A stretch of DNA of 64,000 nt, from positions 44,991,644 through 45,055,643 of the forward strand of contig CP141142.1 in assembly GCA_035235625.1 (NCBI GenBank), written 5' to 3'. The notes below the pieces were generated by a model. It saw only the letters and a list, made by a program, of their open reading frames with translations. It made no database searches and was not told where the DNA came from. Below, piece after piece: positions 10,795 to 22,861 of this stretch (its first letter is position 1; each line of letters starts with the position of its first letter). The translations under genes and the position numbers were made by a program. The stretch comes from Saururus chinensis. Its lineage: Eukaryota; Streptophyta; Magnoliopsida; Piperales; Saururaceae.

Positions 10795-12193
10795 TGGGGA
10801 TGGGCCTTTTGTTTCCCAACCGTAGGCTGAGCTATATTCTATTTAAGCCATACAGGTTGAAATATTTAGGCCGGGCCCTCAAACTAAAGTCCGAAAATTT
10901 ATGGCCACCTAACATTTTCACAAGCTAGATGAGGCTAAGTAGGCCCATAAAAATTTTATTCTTACTTTTTTCAAAATTATCATTCAAGTTGAAAAATTAT
11001 TATAAGTACATACTCCATCCAAATTAATAATTCTATTTGATTTTTCAAAATTAAAAAATAAATTAATTTAATTCCTTTTAAAAAACCTAGTGGATAGAGA
11101 ATACCTGAGGCCACATCCATATGGTGATTTCACAAGACTCTAACTCTTTTATTGAAACATCAATTGCATTCACCTTGGTTCAAAATTGTGGAATTGTGAT
11201 ATAGAATGCCAAACTCACGGATGTTCATGAGCAGGGTAATTGACTTGAAATTAACTGTTTTCAAGGTACCTTCCCACGAAGAGCAATCGGACAGTTTGGA
11301 GGCTAGAGAGAGAAATCCAAACATCAATTCTGAAAGTGGTTAAGCAGCGCCAAGAAGAATCGTCGACATTGAGTGGAAGTGAGAAGGATTTGTTACAGAC
11401 TCTTCTTGACGAGGCCACAACCAACATCCAAATGGGAGACAGTGTTGCTAAGATGTTCATTGTAGATAACTGCAAAAACATCTACTTTGCCGGGCATGAG
11501 ACGACTGCTACTGCAGCATCATGGGCCTTAATCCTTTTATCTGTTAATCCTGAATGGCAAGATCGAGTTCGAGCTGAAGTTGTTGGTGTTTGTGGGGAAA
11601 ACCTTCCGAATTTGGACATGCTCGGGAAGATGAAGTTGGTAATACTTCATAGCACTAATTCAGTTATTCTGTTATAAATAATTATATATGATATTTGTCA
11701 AATATTTAAAGCAATACTAACATAATCAATATTAAGCATATGCATAAGATTGTGTTTTATGGTACAGTTGACAATGGTGATTTATGAAACCATGCGCTTG
11801 TACCCTCCTGCTGCCTTTGTTTCACGGGAGGCCTTCCGGGACATGGAGTTCGGGCGCATAGTCATTCCGAAAGGGACCACCGTCTGGGTCTCCGTCATGG
11901 CCTTGCACCGGGATGTTGACATTTGGGGCCCCGACGCCGGCGACTTCAATCCGGAGAGGTTCGCTTGTGGTATCTCCAAGGCTTGCAAGGCTCCGCACGC
12001 TTATGCACCCTTTGGTTTTGGAATTCGCAGGTGCTTGGGCATGAACTTTGCAATGGTGGAGCTCAAGGTGGTCCTCTCCCTCATCCTGTCCAAATTCAGC
12101 TTCTCCCTCTCCCCTAAATATCGCCATTCTCCAGCGTTTAGAATGTTTTTGGAGCCCGGGCATGGAGTTGATCTTGTCTTAAAAAAGCTGTGA
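8129..12193 (+). CDS. Cytochrome P450, CYP714 family
   Basis: Five exons: 8129-8420, 8834-9060, 10142-10377, 11266-11638 and 11768-12193. All introns are GT..AG, phases agree, and the product is 517 aa. An N-terminal membrane anchor (about residues 5-30) is followed by a proline-rich hinge (GIRGPPPSF). The I-helix oxygen-binding motif AGHETT is at 327-332, the K-helix ExxR at 383-386, PERF at 438-441, and the haem loop [10 protein letters not shown] at 458-467 with ligand Cys465. Length, exon layout and sequence fit CYP714, ER-bound monooxygenases of which several oxidise gibberellins (13-hydroxylation or 16,17-epoxidation in rice and Arabidopsis members). Substrate and subfamily cannot be read from sequence. 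I chose the ATG at 8129 because it is the first in-frame ATG and begins the anchor. Introns 2 and 3 hold MITEs. A broken relative lies 11 kb away on the other strand. Confidence 0.93.
9339..9547. mobile_element. Stowaway-like MITE in P450 intron 2
   Basis: Begins CTCCCTCCATCTTAAATTAA and ends with the inverted TATTAACATAGGATAGAG..GGAG, next to TA. It is about 209 bp, AT-rich and has no coding capacity. The inner sequence (TTATATTAATAATTTTATTTAATTTAA..TAAGTAATT) matches the elements at 10415-10612 and 44965-45168. Confidence 0.7.
9790..9996. mobile_element. Second Stowaway-like MITE in P450 intron 2
   Basis: CTCCTTCTGTCTAATATAATAG at the left and, inverted, GAGCTACTAATCTAAACGGG..AGGGGG at the right, flanked by TA. 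Most of the interior is in the opposite orientation to the copy at 9339: the 'TTAAATTGAATAAAATAAAATTATTAATAT' core lies at the right. About 207 bp. Confidence 0.65.
10415..10612. mobile_element. Stowaway-like MITE in P450 intron 3
   Basis: Starts ACTTTCTTTATCTTAAATTAGCTC about 37 bp inside the intron and ends with TTATTAATATAAAATAGAAGGAG. The interior closely matches the 9339 and 44965 copies. The ends are more degraded than in those copies. Confidence 0.6.
10757..10790. repeat. (TA)n microsatellite in P450 intron 3
   Basis: About 14 TA units followed by CACACA. A similar AT run is present at 46745-46766, just upstream of the CML gene. Confidence 0.9.
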
Positions 12194-13633
12194 CTTTCCA
12201 ATCATGAAAAAACCTATACTATCATGATTATGTTACTGCCAAATTTGTCTTTCAATGAATTAATCAAAAGGTCACAAAAATTCTGGACTAACTAATTAAG
12301 CCACATCAGTGGATCTTTTTTGTTTTTTGGGAAAATATTAATGCTGATTTTTAATTATTATTGGTTGGAAAGTGTTTCTAATGTTCTATTTTGACAATGA
12401 GCCCCCCATAAGAAATGAAAATGAACCTTTGATATTTGAGATAGATTTGAGATAGACAATCCACATACTAGCAATGTTAGTGTCATAAACGAAGGATTCC
12501 TATACGTTCTTTTTATTGAGCTCATTATTAGAGTGAAGTATAAAAAACTCTTCCTTGCCTAACAAGTCACATTTGGTTAGTCTCTTTTTTAATTTTTAAT
12601 AAAAGGAGCATCTAGGGACCAGGGCCTCGACCAGCCCACAAGTAAACCAGTGACACCTTAAGTACCAAACTTAGAATCCCTTGTGGGCTACTCGTGGAGC
12701 TGGTTATGAAAACCAGTCAAGAAAATATTTTTTTTAGTAAAAAAAACTTATGCTGAACTTAATCACAAGAATCATCCTATAGACTTATAAAGACATATAT
12801 ATTGTAATATTTAAGTGGTTTATGTTGAGCTTATTTTTATATTAAAAATATAAAGTGGCCTAACTGTCTCAATTAACATTATTTTAGGCTTTTAAAACTA
12901 TATAGGTAATATATTTGTCTAAATACCCATTAAGCTATAGTTTTAAGTAGCAAATTTGAACAATTGGATGACCTATGGATGGATGGTTAGGATTCCAGGG
13001 TTTTTAACATAAGTGTCCTAGTTTAGTTATAAATACATCATCAGTTATCCTAATTTGGTGTCTTAAGTGAGATTACTCTCAATCAAGTACTAAATCAGAA
13101 ACTCATTGTGATTCTAAAGAAGACAAAGCTTTATTAAGAGGTTTAAGCTTCATTGAAGGTTTTAATGGCTACAGGTATGCCTAAACTCTTGTATTAAGTT
13201 TCTAACAATTAGTATCGAGGCAGGTTTATTTTTAATGAAAATTTGGATTTATTGTTTGTTGTTGTTGTTGTAATCGGGCGGCTGTCGGTCCACTGGATAG
13301 CCGCCAGACTACTAGCCAGAGTAGACACACTGGTCACTGGCTAGAGCCGCTAGGTGATGGGCTCTAGCCAGCGCCGATGCTGCACCAACCCTCTTGATTC
13401 GTTCATATAGTCTGGCGGCATTTAAAAAAATTTGATTTTTTTTCTGTATCTATGCATCACCTTCTATTTTCTGGTCACTATGGGTCTCCAGTCGTCACCC
13501 CCTATCTCAGATCTTGCCCGGTGCTAGCCAGTGCCACCTCCTCACCGTGTTTGGGCACTAGTCGTCGCCGCTGCTATGCACAGAGCCGACTTTCTTTTCC
13601 TATGATTTTTAGCTGCTTACTCTGGTTCAATTT
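12194..13633. other. P450 3' flank, then degraded LTR/PBS remnant and target DNA
   Basis: The 3' UTR probably ends within about 200 bp of the stop. Around 12480-12555 is a terminus of the ACTCTTCC-ended MITE family seen at 52-55 kb. The sequence TTTCTAACA|ATTAGTATCGAGG at 13199-13217 looks like a Copia LTR end followed by a damaged initiator-Met primer site (TGGTATC type), so about 12950-13207 may be an old LTR. From 13262 to 13633 is GC-richer unique DNA that continues at 15275 after the LTR insertion. Confidence 0.4.
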
Positions 13634-15274
13634 TGTAATAATCTTAATTTCTAACACGATCTTCTTATATGTTTTGTTATTTATAATTTTCCTAAGTATT
13701 GGTTAGAGCTCGTGGAGACGAGCGTAACAAGTCTTAAAACGCGAAGATCGGAGGTCGGGAGCAAAAGTTACGACCTCGAGAAACATGTTCGACCAGCGGG
13801 ACCCACTTTCAAAATTTAGGTGGAACGGTTCATAAATGGTCTAGTATCGTAGGGCTCGTGAATACGAACTCAACGGTACCAAGAATGCACAAATCGGAGT
13901 TCGGGATAGGAAGTTACGATTTTTGAAATTTTTAGGAATTAAAAATTATAATAAAATAAATATTTTTTGGCGCGGCGTGTTCTGCTCGGTGTGCGCTGAA
14001 TGCGCGCGTCAAACACGCGATGACCGCGCGTTCGCAGTGACAAACGCGCGTTCGTCACGCGCGAACACGGTTTCGCCGGCTCCAGTGGGCGCCGGCCGGC
14101 TTTCACGGTGGCGCTGGTGGGCGCCCACCTGTTCCGGCGGTGGCGCCCACCGGAATATTCCCTTTTCTCCCCTATAAATACCCATTCTGGCCAGTTTTTC
14201 ACCCACATCCGATTTTGAACCCCTTTCACTGTTTTCACCATTCCCAACCCATTTTAAGTCCGATTTTCACGTTTCAAGACCCGTTTCCTACTAATTCAAG
14301 GGTGTTCTACGCACCGGAAATGTTATTTTCTCGAGACGACCCCTCTAAGACCTTGAAAAATGTGCCCCTTCCCTAATCTTCCCTTTTCATCTTTTTACTG
14401 TTTCTGGGCCATTCCTAACCCTTTTTAACCCGCTCCAAAGCCCTACCTTACTTAATCAAGGGTATTCTACGCGTTGGAGTGGTTATTTTGCTGAAATTCT
14501 TGCTTGAAGGCTGATATATTAAGGTGGGACTCTCTTTACTCTACGAGGAGATTTTGCACGTGTTATAGGTAGGTAGCTTTAAATTCTAATCGTATGCCGA
14601 GATTTTTACTCGCTAAAGTTTTACTAAAAGTTTTCGGTTACTTTATGACAACAAAAGCTCTGACTTTAAAATCATCTCCTCTTTTCGAAAATTTCTCCGA
14701 GTTTTGGGCAATAGTACCGTTTGGATAGTTCTCGGTTCCTTGGAGCTAAGAATTATTATGATTTTGGATATTGCCAAATTTGGCATCTGGCGCGCACAGG
14801 ATTGGGATGTCATGGGTAAATCCCTTCCTTTCTGTCTCGCGTCGCCCCATGGGCGCGGGTGTAAGTCGTCTGGTATCACAACATTCTGTGATTGTGTTTT
14901 CAGGTTTTCTGGATGATTTCCAAAAAGAAAAATGGCATGTGCACGAAGCATATTCTTAGAACTTAATTCGACCTACTGAGTATAAATTTACTCACCTACC
15001 CTCAGACTCTGCAGGTGTTTCACTCGAATCTGAAGGAGTCGACGAAGAGTTTCCTTAAATTGCAGTTTAGTACTGCTGTTTTTGTACTTTATGTAAATTA
15101 TTGTACTGACTGATGTATAAAGGCATGTGATGCCCAATTTTGACAATCTTTGTATAATACATAGTGTGTTGTAATTACTGTTTTAGTACACGGTGATCCT
15201 TGGCAATTGTAATTAAATTTTATTACGTTTTCAAAAATTGTTTTCTTTTATTCGAAAATACGAGGGACATTACA
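13634..15274 (+). repeat. Solo LTR, family A
   Basis: Starts TGTAATAATC and ends GGGACATTACA. The flanking 5-mers AATTT and GATTT match at 4 of 5 positions, as expected for an aged LTR-element TSD. The block 'GGTTAGAGCTCG.GGAGACGAGCGTAACAAG' and the 'TAATTCGACCTACTGAGTATAAATTTACTCACC' block recur in the LTRs at 17413, 29249 and 40783. It has a GC-rich middle (13970-14150, GCGCGTTCG words) and a TATA-like CCTATAAATACC at 14170. No internal retrotransposon domains adjoin it. Probably Ty3/gypsy by LTR style, but the class is not proven. Confidence 0.75.
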
Positions 15275-15584
15275 GATTTAGATCCACCGTTGCCTGTCAT
15301 TGTTGTTTGAAATCAGTGTCGAATCTTGAACCTCTGCCATCGGGCAGAACATTTTCTGATCTCCAGGGCAACCAGTGGGGACACACACAGTCATTGGGAA
15401 TTTTTTCTCTCACTGTACATATTTTGAAATGCCTTCACACGCCGCCACACTCCATTTTCTCATTGGATCTATGATGGTTGCCGTCGGGCGGTGCATTTCC
15501 CGGTGTTCACGGATGGTGGCGGGCTTTGCCTGGCGACAGTGGACTAAACACCTCATTGATGGCAAGCCATAATGTAATAGCATC
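15275..15584. other. Continuation of the DNA split by the LTR; no gene seen
   Basis: About 310 bp with higher GC than its surroundings. It contains related words to the left flank of the LTR (GTCGGGCGG; CTCCAG), consistent with one unit split by the LTR at 13634-15274. The open frames here show no domain. Confidence 0.35.
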
Positions 15585-17030
15585 AATTACCTAGAATCCA
15601 TTCTCATTATAAGATGATATATCTTAGCATTTAACATGTAATGTCCTTGCTAATCATGAGAATTTCATCATTCATAGATTCAAGGTAATAAAATGTTAAC
15701 ATGTATAACTATCAACATATTATACCATATGACAAATACTTAAGCATACTTCATACATCTCCATTATCAATTCCGCACCATTCTAGTAGCTTAATTCCAA
15801 TATAAAACACTTTTTATAACTATTAGAATCATTAATTGAAGTAAAAACACCGAAATGAGCATAAAAAAAAGGCAGAACTGCTATGTAGCCGATTGATCGG
15901 CTTGGTAGGTCGTTCGAATGGCCTGATCAATTGTCAATTAACAATTCAAGCCTTCTTCTTCCTTTCGAAATTCCAAAACTGAAATACCATTGAAGAGCCT
16001 TAAAACGTTCATCCCAAGCCTTATACACCATCAAAACTTAATAAAACATTTTAGAAAGCTAATTTACCCATTCCAAGGTAAAACCCTAAAAAATCAAGAC
16101 AAAAAATTAACATTTTATAAATTTACCATTAAAGCCCTAATCAATAAAACCCATTCAAGTAAGACCAATAAAAATTGAGATTTTCATCATAACAATGCTG
16201 AGATTTGAAAACTCATTACCTCTCCACTAAATTTGAGTTAGATTAATCCTTGAATCACCTATAAAACCTTCCAAAAGCATAATTTTTATTTTAATACACA
16301 TCTAAACTCGATTTAAATTTGAAAATCATAAAGCAAACCTTAGATCCAGAGCTTTGGAAGCATAAAAATGAAAATTTGAAGGTTAGGGTTTTAAAAAGAT
16401 GAGTAAAATATTGATTAAATGGTTTGAAATCAGATTGAATCAGTGGAGAAATATAAATTAAGAGAGGATTAAGAAAAACCCTTATGATTAAAATGGATTA
16501 AGGAAGAACATACCTCTAATCACTTTCTTTTTTAGCCTAATTAGAGATTAGACTCTAAACACCCTTACACAACCTATTCCTAATTTTGAAATGGCTTAGC
16601 CCATTTCCTTTTATAAAAAGGAATGAGATAAACCTAACTAACTTGTGTGGTGTAAATAGGATTTTTAACTGAAAGTATGTATTTTGGCCATTTAAACTTT
16701 AATTAGAGCTAGAAAATTTTTAATTTTTTTTAGTGACTTCTTTTGTTGTTTAGGACGTTTTGGACTAAAAACCCTAAATTCAACCATACCCCTACAGGAG
16801 GTTCCGCCAAACCCTAATTTTTAAAAAATATACAAAAATTCTAAAAATTCCCGAATAGTTGGGATTCACTTAAAACTCACAAATATAAAGTTATTTTTAT
16901 TTAAAATATTTAAAAATTATTTTTATTTTAAAAAATCATCAAAATTTATCAGAAACAACTTAAACCACATTAAAGCAAATAAAAATAGTGAATTTTTTGA
17001 AGAGCAAATAAGTGAAGTTTTTAAAGGGAG
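15585..17030 (-). repeat. Partial LTR of family B
   Basis: In reverse complement this parallels 36060-37560 of the complete family B LTR, in the same order: 'ATTTGCTTTAATGTGGTTTAA', 'TTAGGGTTTGGCGGAACC', the 'AATTGAGGTTTG/TTAATCCTTTAGGG' part, the GATTGATCGG..GGCC palindrome-rich block, and the AT-rich 'TTTTTATTCTTCAATACC'-like part. The remaining 1.8 kb of the LTR is missing, so this is a truncated copy. Confidence 0.6.
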
Positions 17031-17412
17031 AAGGAAAAAATAAGACAACTTTTTTCTTCTTACGTTAAAATTATTCTTCTTAGCAAAAAGAAAACAAATC
17101 AAGGTGATTTGTATTAATAATCAAATTCTCACATTTTTTATTTTTTACTTTTAGGTGAAATATCTCCACTATATGTAGAATGAGTATTAACGATTGTGTA
17201 TGTACTATCTACAATGTAGAGTGTGACCTCATTGTTAATAGTAGAATTGTTCTACATAGACCTATAGATGCCACTACTGCTTTGTGCAACTCTCGGTCAA
17301 GAAGGGGTTACTACCTCTCGCAACATCCCTCGTATGAAAGGTAGGTGCTAGCTTGACTAAGATCATGGTTATTTATATCCATAAAAATATGAGAATTTTG
17401 CCAGTGGGTATA

Positions 17413-18800
17413 TGCAGCGCCCCATCAAAATTCATAATAAAATAATCATTGAAAACTTGTCATTTATTATTAAGTGTTAAGGATCACTGAGTAAAAAAGA
17501 GTAACTTTAATAAACATTGTATTATATAAAGTTTTAAAAGATGTCATAACATGCCTTTGTACACTAATCATTATATATATTACACAAACTTTAACAAAAA
17601 TATAATAAATAGATACTTTAAATTATGAAAACTCTTCTTCTACTTCTTTGGGTTTTATAGTTACACATGTATAATCTATAAGTAGGTGAGTAATTTCATA
17701 CTCAATAGGTTGAATTAAGTTCTATATGTATGCTTCATGAACACCTTACTATTATTCATGCTTCCAAATAGTTGTTCAAAAGTTTCCAACAAATAATCAC
17801 ATAATATTGTGATAACAAATGACTTATACTAGCGCTCATGGGGCAACAAAAGACAGAAGAAAAGAAATTTTTCCATGATATCCTAGTTATTGTACACACC
17901 AGAGCCAATGTGGCGATATCTAGAATTTTTATCGTAATAATTCATAGTTTCAAAGAACAAGGAACTATCCCGAGGGTATAAATACCCAAAACATGAAAAA
18001 CTTCTTCAAAAGAAAATAAATATTTAAAAAATAGGTTCTTTAAAATAATTTTAAAAAAGTCTTTAATAAAACCCCAATGAATCAATATAAAAGCATAGCT
18101 CTAGAAATTAAGACAACCTATCTCTAACGGTTTTGGGCTATTATAGTAAAAGCCCCTCAAGGTTTTTTCAACTTTAGTGTAGTCAACTCACGAAATAACC
18201 CCTCAAGTGCGTAAAACAACATAGATTTAGCTAGGAACGAGTTTTAAACAGACCAAAATAGGTTTAAAATGACTCATAAAAGGTAAGAGTAAGAAGAGGA
18301 GGAAAGTGGGGTCTGAAATCAATTTCAATCCTTCTTCTATTTATATAGTGCGGCATCTCCATGAAGGCGGTGTTGTGCCACCGAAAATGGCAGCACCTTT
18401 GTGACACTCGTGCGTGCATCATGCATGTGAGGTTGCGTGCTACGACATGCATTGATGCACAAGCGCTCGTTGAGCTCTGCAGGGCTACATTATGCTCATT
18501 AATTTTTTTTAACATTTCTAATTTCGAATGACCATATCTTTCTATCCTTAACACAGATTAGCATGTTATTGTTCCTGGTACCATTGAGCCCGTATCAACG
18601 AGCCCTACGAAAATAAACTCCTTATGGGTAGGTTATCCCATATCTTTTTAAGTGAGTCCCTGCCTGTGTGACATATGTTTTGAGGTTGTAACTTTTACTC
18701 CAAACTTTTGTCTCTTTTGTTATTTGATCTGTTATGTCATATCTTCGAGCTCTAACATATACTTAAGAAAATATTAAATAATAAGCTCTACTGAACTAAA
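17413..18800 (-). repeat. LTR of family A, inverted, diverged
   Basis: The + strand left end GCAGCGCCCCATC corresponds to the family's 3' terminus (..GGGGCGTTAYA reverse complemented). Further in, 'AGTAGGTGAGTAATTTCATACTCAATAGGTTGAATTAAG' is the reverse complement of the block near 14970 in the complete copy, and 'CTTCGAGCTCTAAC' near 18750 matches the GTTAGAGCTCG motif. The 5' terminus and TSD were not found. No coding domains. Confidence 0.6.
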
Positions 18801-19394
18801 ATTTGTTATCAATATATTAATTTTATTTGAAGAAAAAAGATGATACCAAAAATTTAAGATTATTACAATATCAAATAGTTGAATCGTATCTTTTTAGTGA
18901 TTTTACCTTGTTAGTGTGTTAATTTACATATCTTACACTTAAGATGTATAGAAGACACACTTAGATCACTTTGTGTATGTAAAGAATATGATTTATTATA
19001 TTTTTTATCTAGCACACTAAAATTATACCCTAGTAATAATTACATTTATATCCATTTAAGTAGTTGAGTACTTAAAAAAACGTATTAAAAGATATTTTTT
19101 TATTATTCCCACCTTCAATAAAAAAGTACATTACTTTTCTAAGTAGACCTTTTAATATGGGACTGAGTATGAGGGTGCCACATGATTGAAGTTCTACTGT
19201 CTTGAGTTGGCCAACACACAAGGCATGTGTTATGCACATATAAACTAAATTAAAATAAATAATTATAAAAATATAATTTTCCGGAATTCATGTAAATTGA
19301 GGATATTAGTGGGACCACCCAAAAACTTCCACGGCAATTATTGGAGACAAGAAGGCAAGTAGGTTTGTTTGCGCCATGGAGGGCTTTGCTCAAA
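18801..19394. other. eS12 upstream intergenic DNA with a partial MITE
   Basis: AT-rich. At about 19070-19165 the stretch from 'TACTTAAAAAAACGTATTAAAAG' to 'CTTTTAATATGGGACTGAG' is a truncated Stowaway-like MITE of the type seen in the P450 introns. Nothing else recognisable. Confidence 0.4.
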
Positions 19395-19508
19395 GGCCCA
19401 TTCGGATTCGTAGGGCAAGCCCACCCACCTCACGGCTAAAGAATTGAAAGGTCCATATATATGCCGGCCCAGCTTCCAGCCCTTGAAAAACCAACAGAGC
19501 TAGGGTTT
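19395..19508 (+). promoter_or_regulatory. eS12 promoter: site II elements, TATA box, telo-box
   Basis: Three site II-type cores (TGGGCC/TGGGCT, read on either strand) are at 19395-19400, 19418-19423 and 19466-19471. A TATA-like CCATATATATG is at 19453-19463 and a telo-box-like TAGGGTTT at 19501-19508. Site II plus telo-box is the known signature of plant cytosolic ribosomal protein promoters and couples their expression to cell growth. The cluster sits just before the inferred first exon, which ends at the donor at 19579. Confidence 0.7.
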
Positions 19509-20287
19509 CGCCTGGTCTGCTCACTCTCAGCTCAAGTTCGCCGCCTCCCCCGCTGCCGCCTGCGTCGTCTTCACCAAGGTGCGTGATTTCCCGTCTCCCT
19601 CCTCTCTTCTTCTTTGAATCATTCATGATCAAAAGCTTTTTTTTCGTCTCTTACTTCGCTGCTTTGAAGATGAACGCATCAGCTTGCGTCCATTTTCGTT
19701 GGCTTTCCTTCAATTGCCCAGAGAGAGCAAACAATGTGAAAACCTTTGTGCCAGATTATGTTTTTGTTTACCTTTTTTGTGCTCAAATTTATTGCGATGG
19801 AGAATTCTTGGGATTCGGCTTTTCTTGTTTGCAGAACTTTCTTCTTCTACGGAGCAAATGGGGATATCTAGTTTTCAATTTTTGTTATTTGATGATTTGC
19901 TAGCATTGAGTTAGAAAAACAGCTTGATTAGCGGATGACCAATTCGGTCGTGATGTCTTCTCAAAAGCCTCATGAAATGCAAATATAATATCTACAATGT
20001 TCCTTCTGGGCGGTTTACATTTTATTTTTTGAAGAACAATTTGGCAAGTATTAACGTTTTGATTCATATTATTGTGGCCTGTTCAGACAGTAGTTACAAG
20101 TAGGAGCGTGTAGTTTTGTCATTTGGTACACTAAGAGCTAGGTTCTTATTGGGGTCATCAACCATGTGTGATGCTATTCTTCAGCTTTTGAATTTTCATT
20201 TAATATGTAATAATGTTTACTCAATTGTTGCGTGAATTATTTGCAGCAGAGAAAGAGAAGAGTCCTGCACTCTAGCTGTCCGGAAAA

Positions 20288-22274
20288 ATGTCTGGGTATG
20301 TGGATTCTTCAATTTTTTTTTCTTTTTATCTCTTACATTTGTATTTCATATGTTTCGGACTTGTTGGTGTTACTAATATGTGGCTTTCGCATGCATGTGA
20401 TATGCTGGTTCCTTATTATATTGTTGTGGATGATGGTCTTAGTTTGCCATTTCTTTCATGTTACCTTTTCTGCTCTTTTAAAAAAGTGGTTTTACTTGTT
20501 TAGATGGAATTACGCTGTGGTTGTGTTTCCTGTGACAATTTTTTTTTCTTTCTCTGTTTTTTTCCCCCTTCTTTGGCTGTACTTACATATGAGAAAGTGT
20601 TTTCCTTGAGAAAACTGATGACTTTATCAGATGGAGTTTTTGGGGACGAACTACCATTCTAATTCTTCTTTAAAATTTTACTTTTATGGGGTGCAAATGC
20701 ATTATTTCATATTTGTACAAGCTAAATGCTTTCTTCCTATTTTTGTGACCGGTTGATTTATCAGGCCAGAGCGATCTCATGTTGTTTGTAAAGACAAGGG
20801 CTTTGGTTGATGTGACAACTAAAAACAGGAAATGTTGTAATGCTTCTACGATGAAATTATCCTGCACCCTTAGTACTATGTTTGTTTCAGTTCCATTTAT
20901 ATATCAGAGTGATGGATTATACAAGCATTCTAGTTGGGTTTAGAACTTTAGAAGGGAAGTATCTGTAGGTCATTATAATCAAGGTCTAGCAAAATATTTG
21001 GAACAAAAAATTTCTGTTGGAACATGAACCTGACTTTTGAATTAGAAATGATTTTCTCACATTGAAGCCAGATTGTACTCTTGTATGATGAGAGCCTAGT
21101 TGTTGTTTTATTATTTCCCTGAATGTAATTGAGTTTATTGTTTTTGTTTAAATGGAGTTCTGTACTTCCTTTGATGATGAGTCTATTATGTAAAAGAGTT
21201 GCATTGTACACTACTAGTTCCATTTACTCCACAGGAAAATTTTAACCGTAATTGTTGTGTTTCCATTGGAGGCCACAGTTTTCGTTCTTTTTTAATGTTC
21301 CAAGACAGAGTTGGATATCTGAGCATTATTTTGTTGAGGTTATTAAAATGGTGAAAATTATAATCCTATCAACAAAATGTAGATTAGAAAGTTCCATTAT
21401 TAGAAACTTTGAGAACTGTAAATGACGTTGTACAGGAAAATAAATGAACTCAGTTTATTAGCTTGGAGAATTTTGTTTTTACTATGTCTTTAAAATTAAT
21501 TCTATATTCTTAAGAGTGACATGCTATATTGACTTCTCTGCTCTTACTAATTTGTCTTGCTTGGTTGGATTGCTTTTTATTTGCAGTGAAGAGGTTGCAG
21601 CAGAGCCTTCTGCACCAACTCTTGGGGAGCCTATGGACATCATGACTGCTCTGCAGATGGTGTTGAAGAAATCTCTTGCCCATGATGGACTGGCTCGTGG
21701 GCTCCACCAAGGTGCCAAGGTGATTGAAAAAAATACAGCACAACTTTGTGTCCTTGCAGAAGACTGCGACCAGCCGGATTATGTGAAGCTGGTTCGAGCC
21801 TTATGTGCTGATCACAATGTTAATCTGATTACAGTGCCGAGTGCCAAGACCCTTGGGGAGTGGGCTGGTGTAAGTGCATATTTTAGTGGGTCTAGATCCT
21901 TTTGCTTATATTAATTCCAATGGTTATTCCTTGCTGTTTTAGTTATATATGTTTCTTCACCACCTTCGTTGTGCTTGTGGCTTCTTTCTGTTTATGTTGA
22001 TGTATTTGACCAAATGTTTGTAAATTTATTATCTTGTTTTCATGCTTTCTGCAGCTTTGTAAGATTGATTCAGAAGGGAAAGCCAGAAAGGTGGTTGGTT
22101 GTTCTTGTGTGGTTGTGAAGGTAATGCATGTGAAAATAAGAAGTTTTATGTTGAAACATATCATACTCCATAAGTAGACAAAATGCTAACTGCCTAAACT
22201 TGCTTGTTCTGCAGGATTTTGGGGAAGAGTCAGAAGGTCTTAATATAGTTCACGAGTACGTTAAGTCCCACTAA
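20288..22274 (+). CDS. RPS12: Cytosolic small-subunit ribosomal protein eS12 (RPS12)
   Basis: Coding exons are 20288-20295, 21587-21869, 22055-22120 and 22215-22274, giving 138 aa. An untranslated first exon (about 19485-19578, donor GTGCGTG) is joined to exon 2, which starts at 20247 after TTGCAG. Only eight coding bases (ATG TCT GG) lie in exon 2, completed by T from exon 3. The product begins MSGEEVA and carries the L7Ae/L30e/S12e-type fold (about residues 20-125) with [30 protein letters not shown] and GEWAGLCKID, all typical of eukaryotic eS12. eS12 sits on the beak of the 40S subunit. Length matches plant family members (about 140 aa). All splice phases agree and there are no disruptions, so the gene looks functional. 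Confidence 0.96.
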
Positions 22275-22861
22275 ATTGGAATGGGAAGTAGCGTAATTTT
22301 GATTGAGTATATGGATGTAGCATGTTTGTGCTGGTTGGTAACTTAATATTTTGTTGAGATTTTCTATTGGGAGTTGATCAATTTATTTAGAGAATTGAAC
22401 CTTACAGGCTTGTCTTGCCCTCTTTCGTGACTTAACTTCCTTGGGTGACCTAACTTACGTGCTGAGGGGAGCACCTGCTTGCATACTGTTCTTTGGAGCA
22501 CCAGGGCAGTACTTAACAAGTCCCCGTGGGCATTTTGTTTTCATTATTACCAAGTTAATTTTTGTTGGCGAAGTACTCAATTGCACAAGAATTGATATTG
22601 GAAAGATTTAGTTGAGCCCTAAGGGGGCAGATAGGCCTGCCCCCGAGGGCGGTGGCGCATCGACGGTGACTCACAAATTCCACTGAGGAAGAGAAGCAAT
22701 TTGAAAAAGTGGGCAAGACTATTGCCATTTGTAACTTTTCTTCAACGCCCAAAATTGGCACTTTCTTGTTTATTGACCATTTGGCATCCGTCGAAGCCCA
22801 TATTTTTCATTTTGCTTAGGGTTTTGCACTCTCAATGCGGGGGCCGCACAATGCTTAGGTG
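22275..22861. other. eS12 3' UTR and spacer
   Basis: The first 200-300 bp after the stop are probably 3' UTR. The segment 22600-22650 has a GC-rich inverted motif (GGGGGCAGATAGGCCTGCCCCC). No second gene is supported. The open frame on the minus strand here (22761-22555) has no family resemblance. Confidence 0.4.

Noticed and set aside
21171..21325. Box C/D snoRNA in an eS12 intron
   Set aside because: A TGATGA is present near 21173, but the next CTGA is about 145 nt away and no terminal stem was found.
22555..22761. Minus-strand 68-codon frame between eS12 and the P450 pseudogene
   Set aside because: No recognisable motif, short, in the eS12 3' flank.
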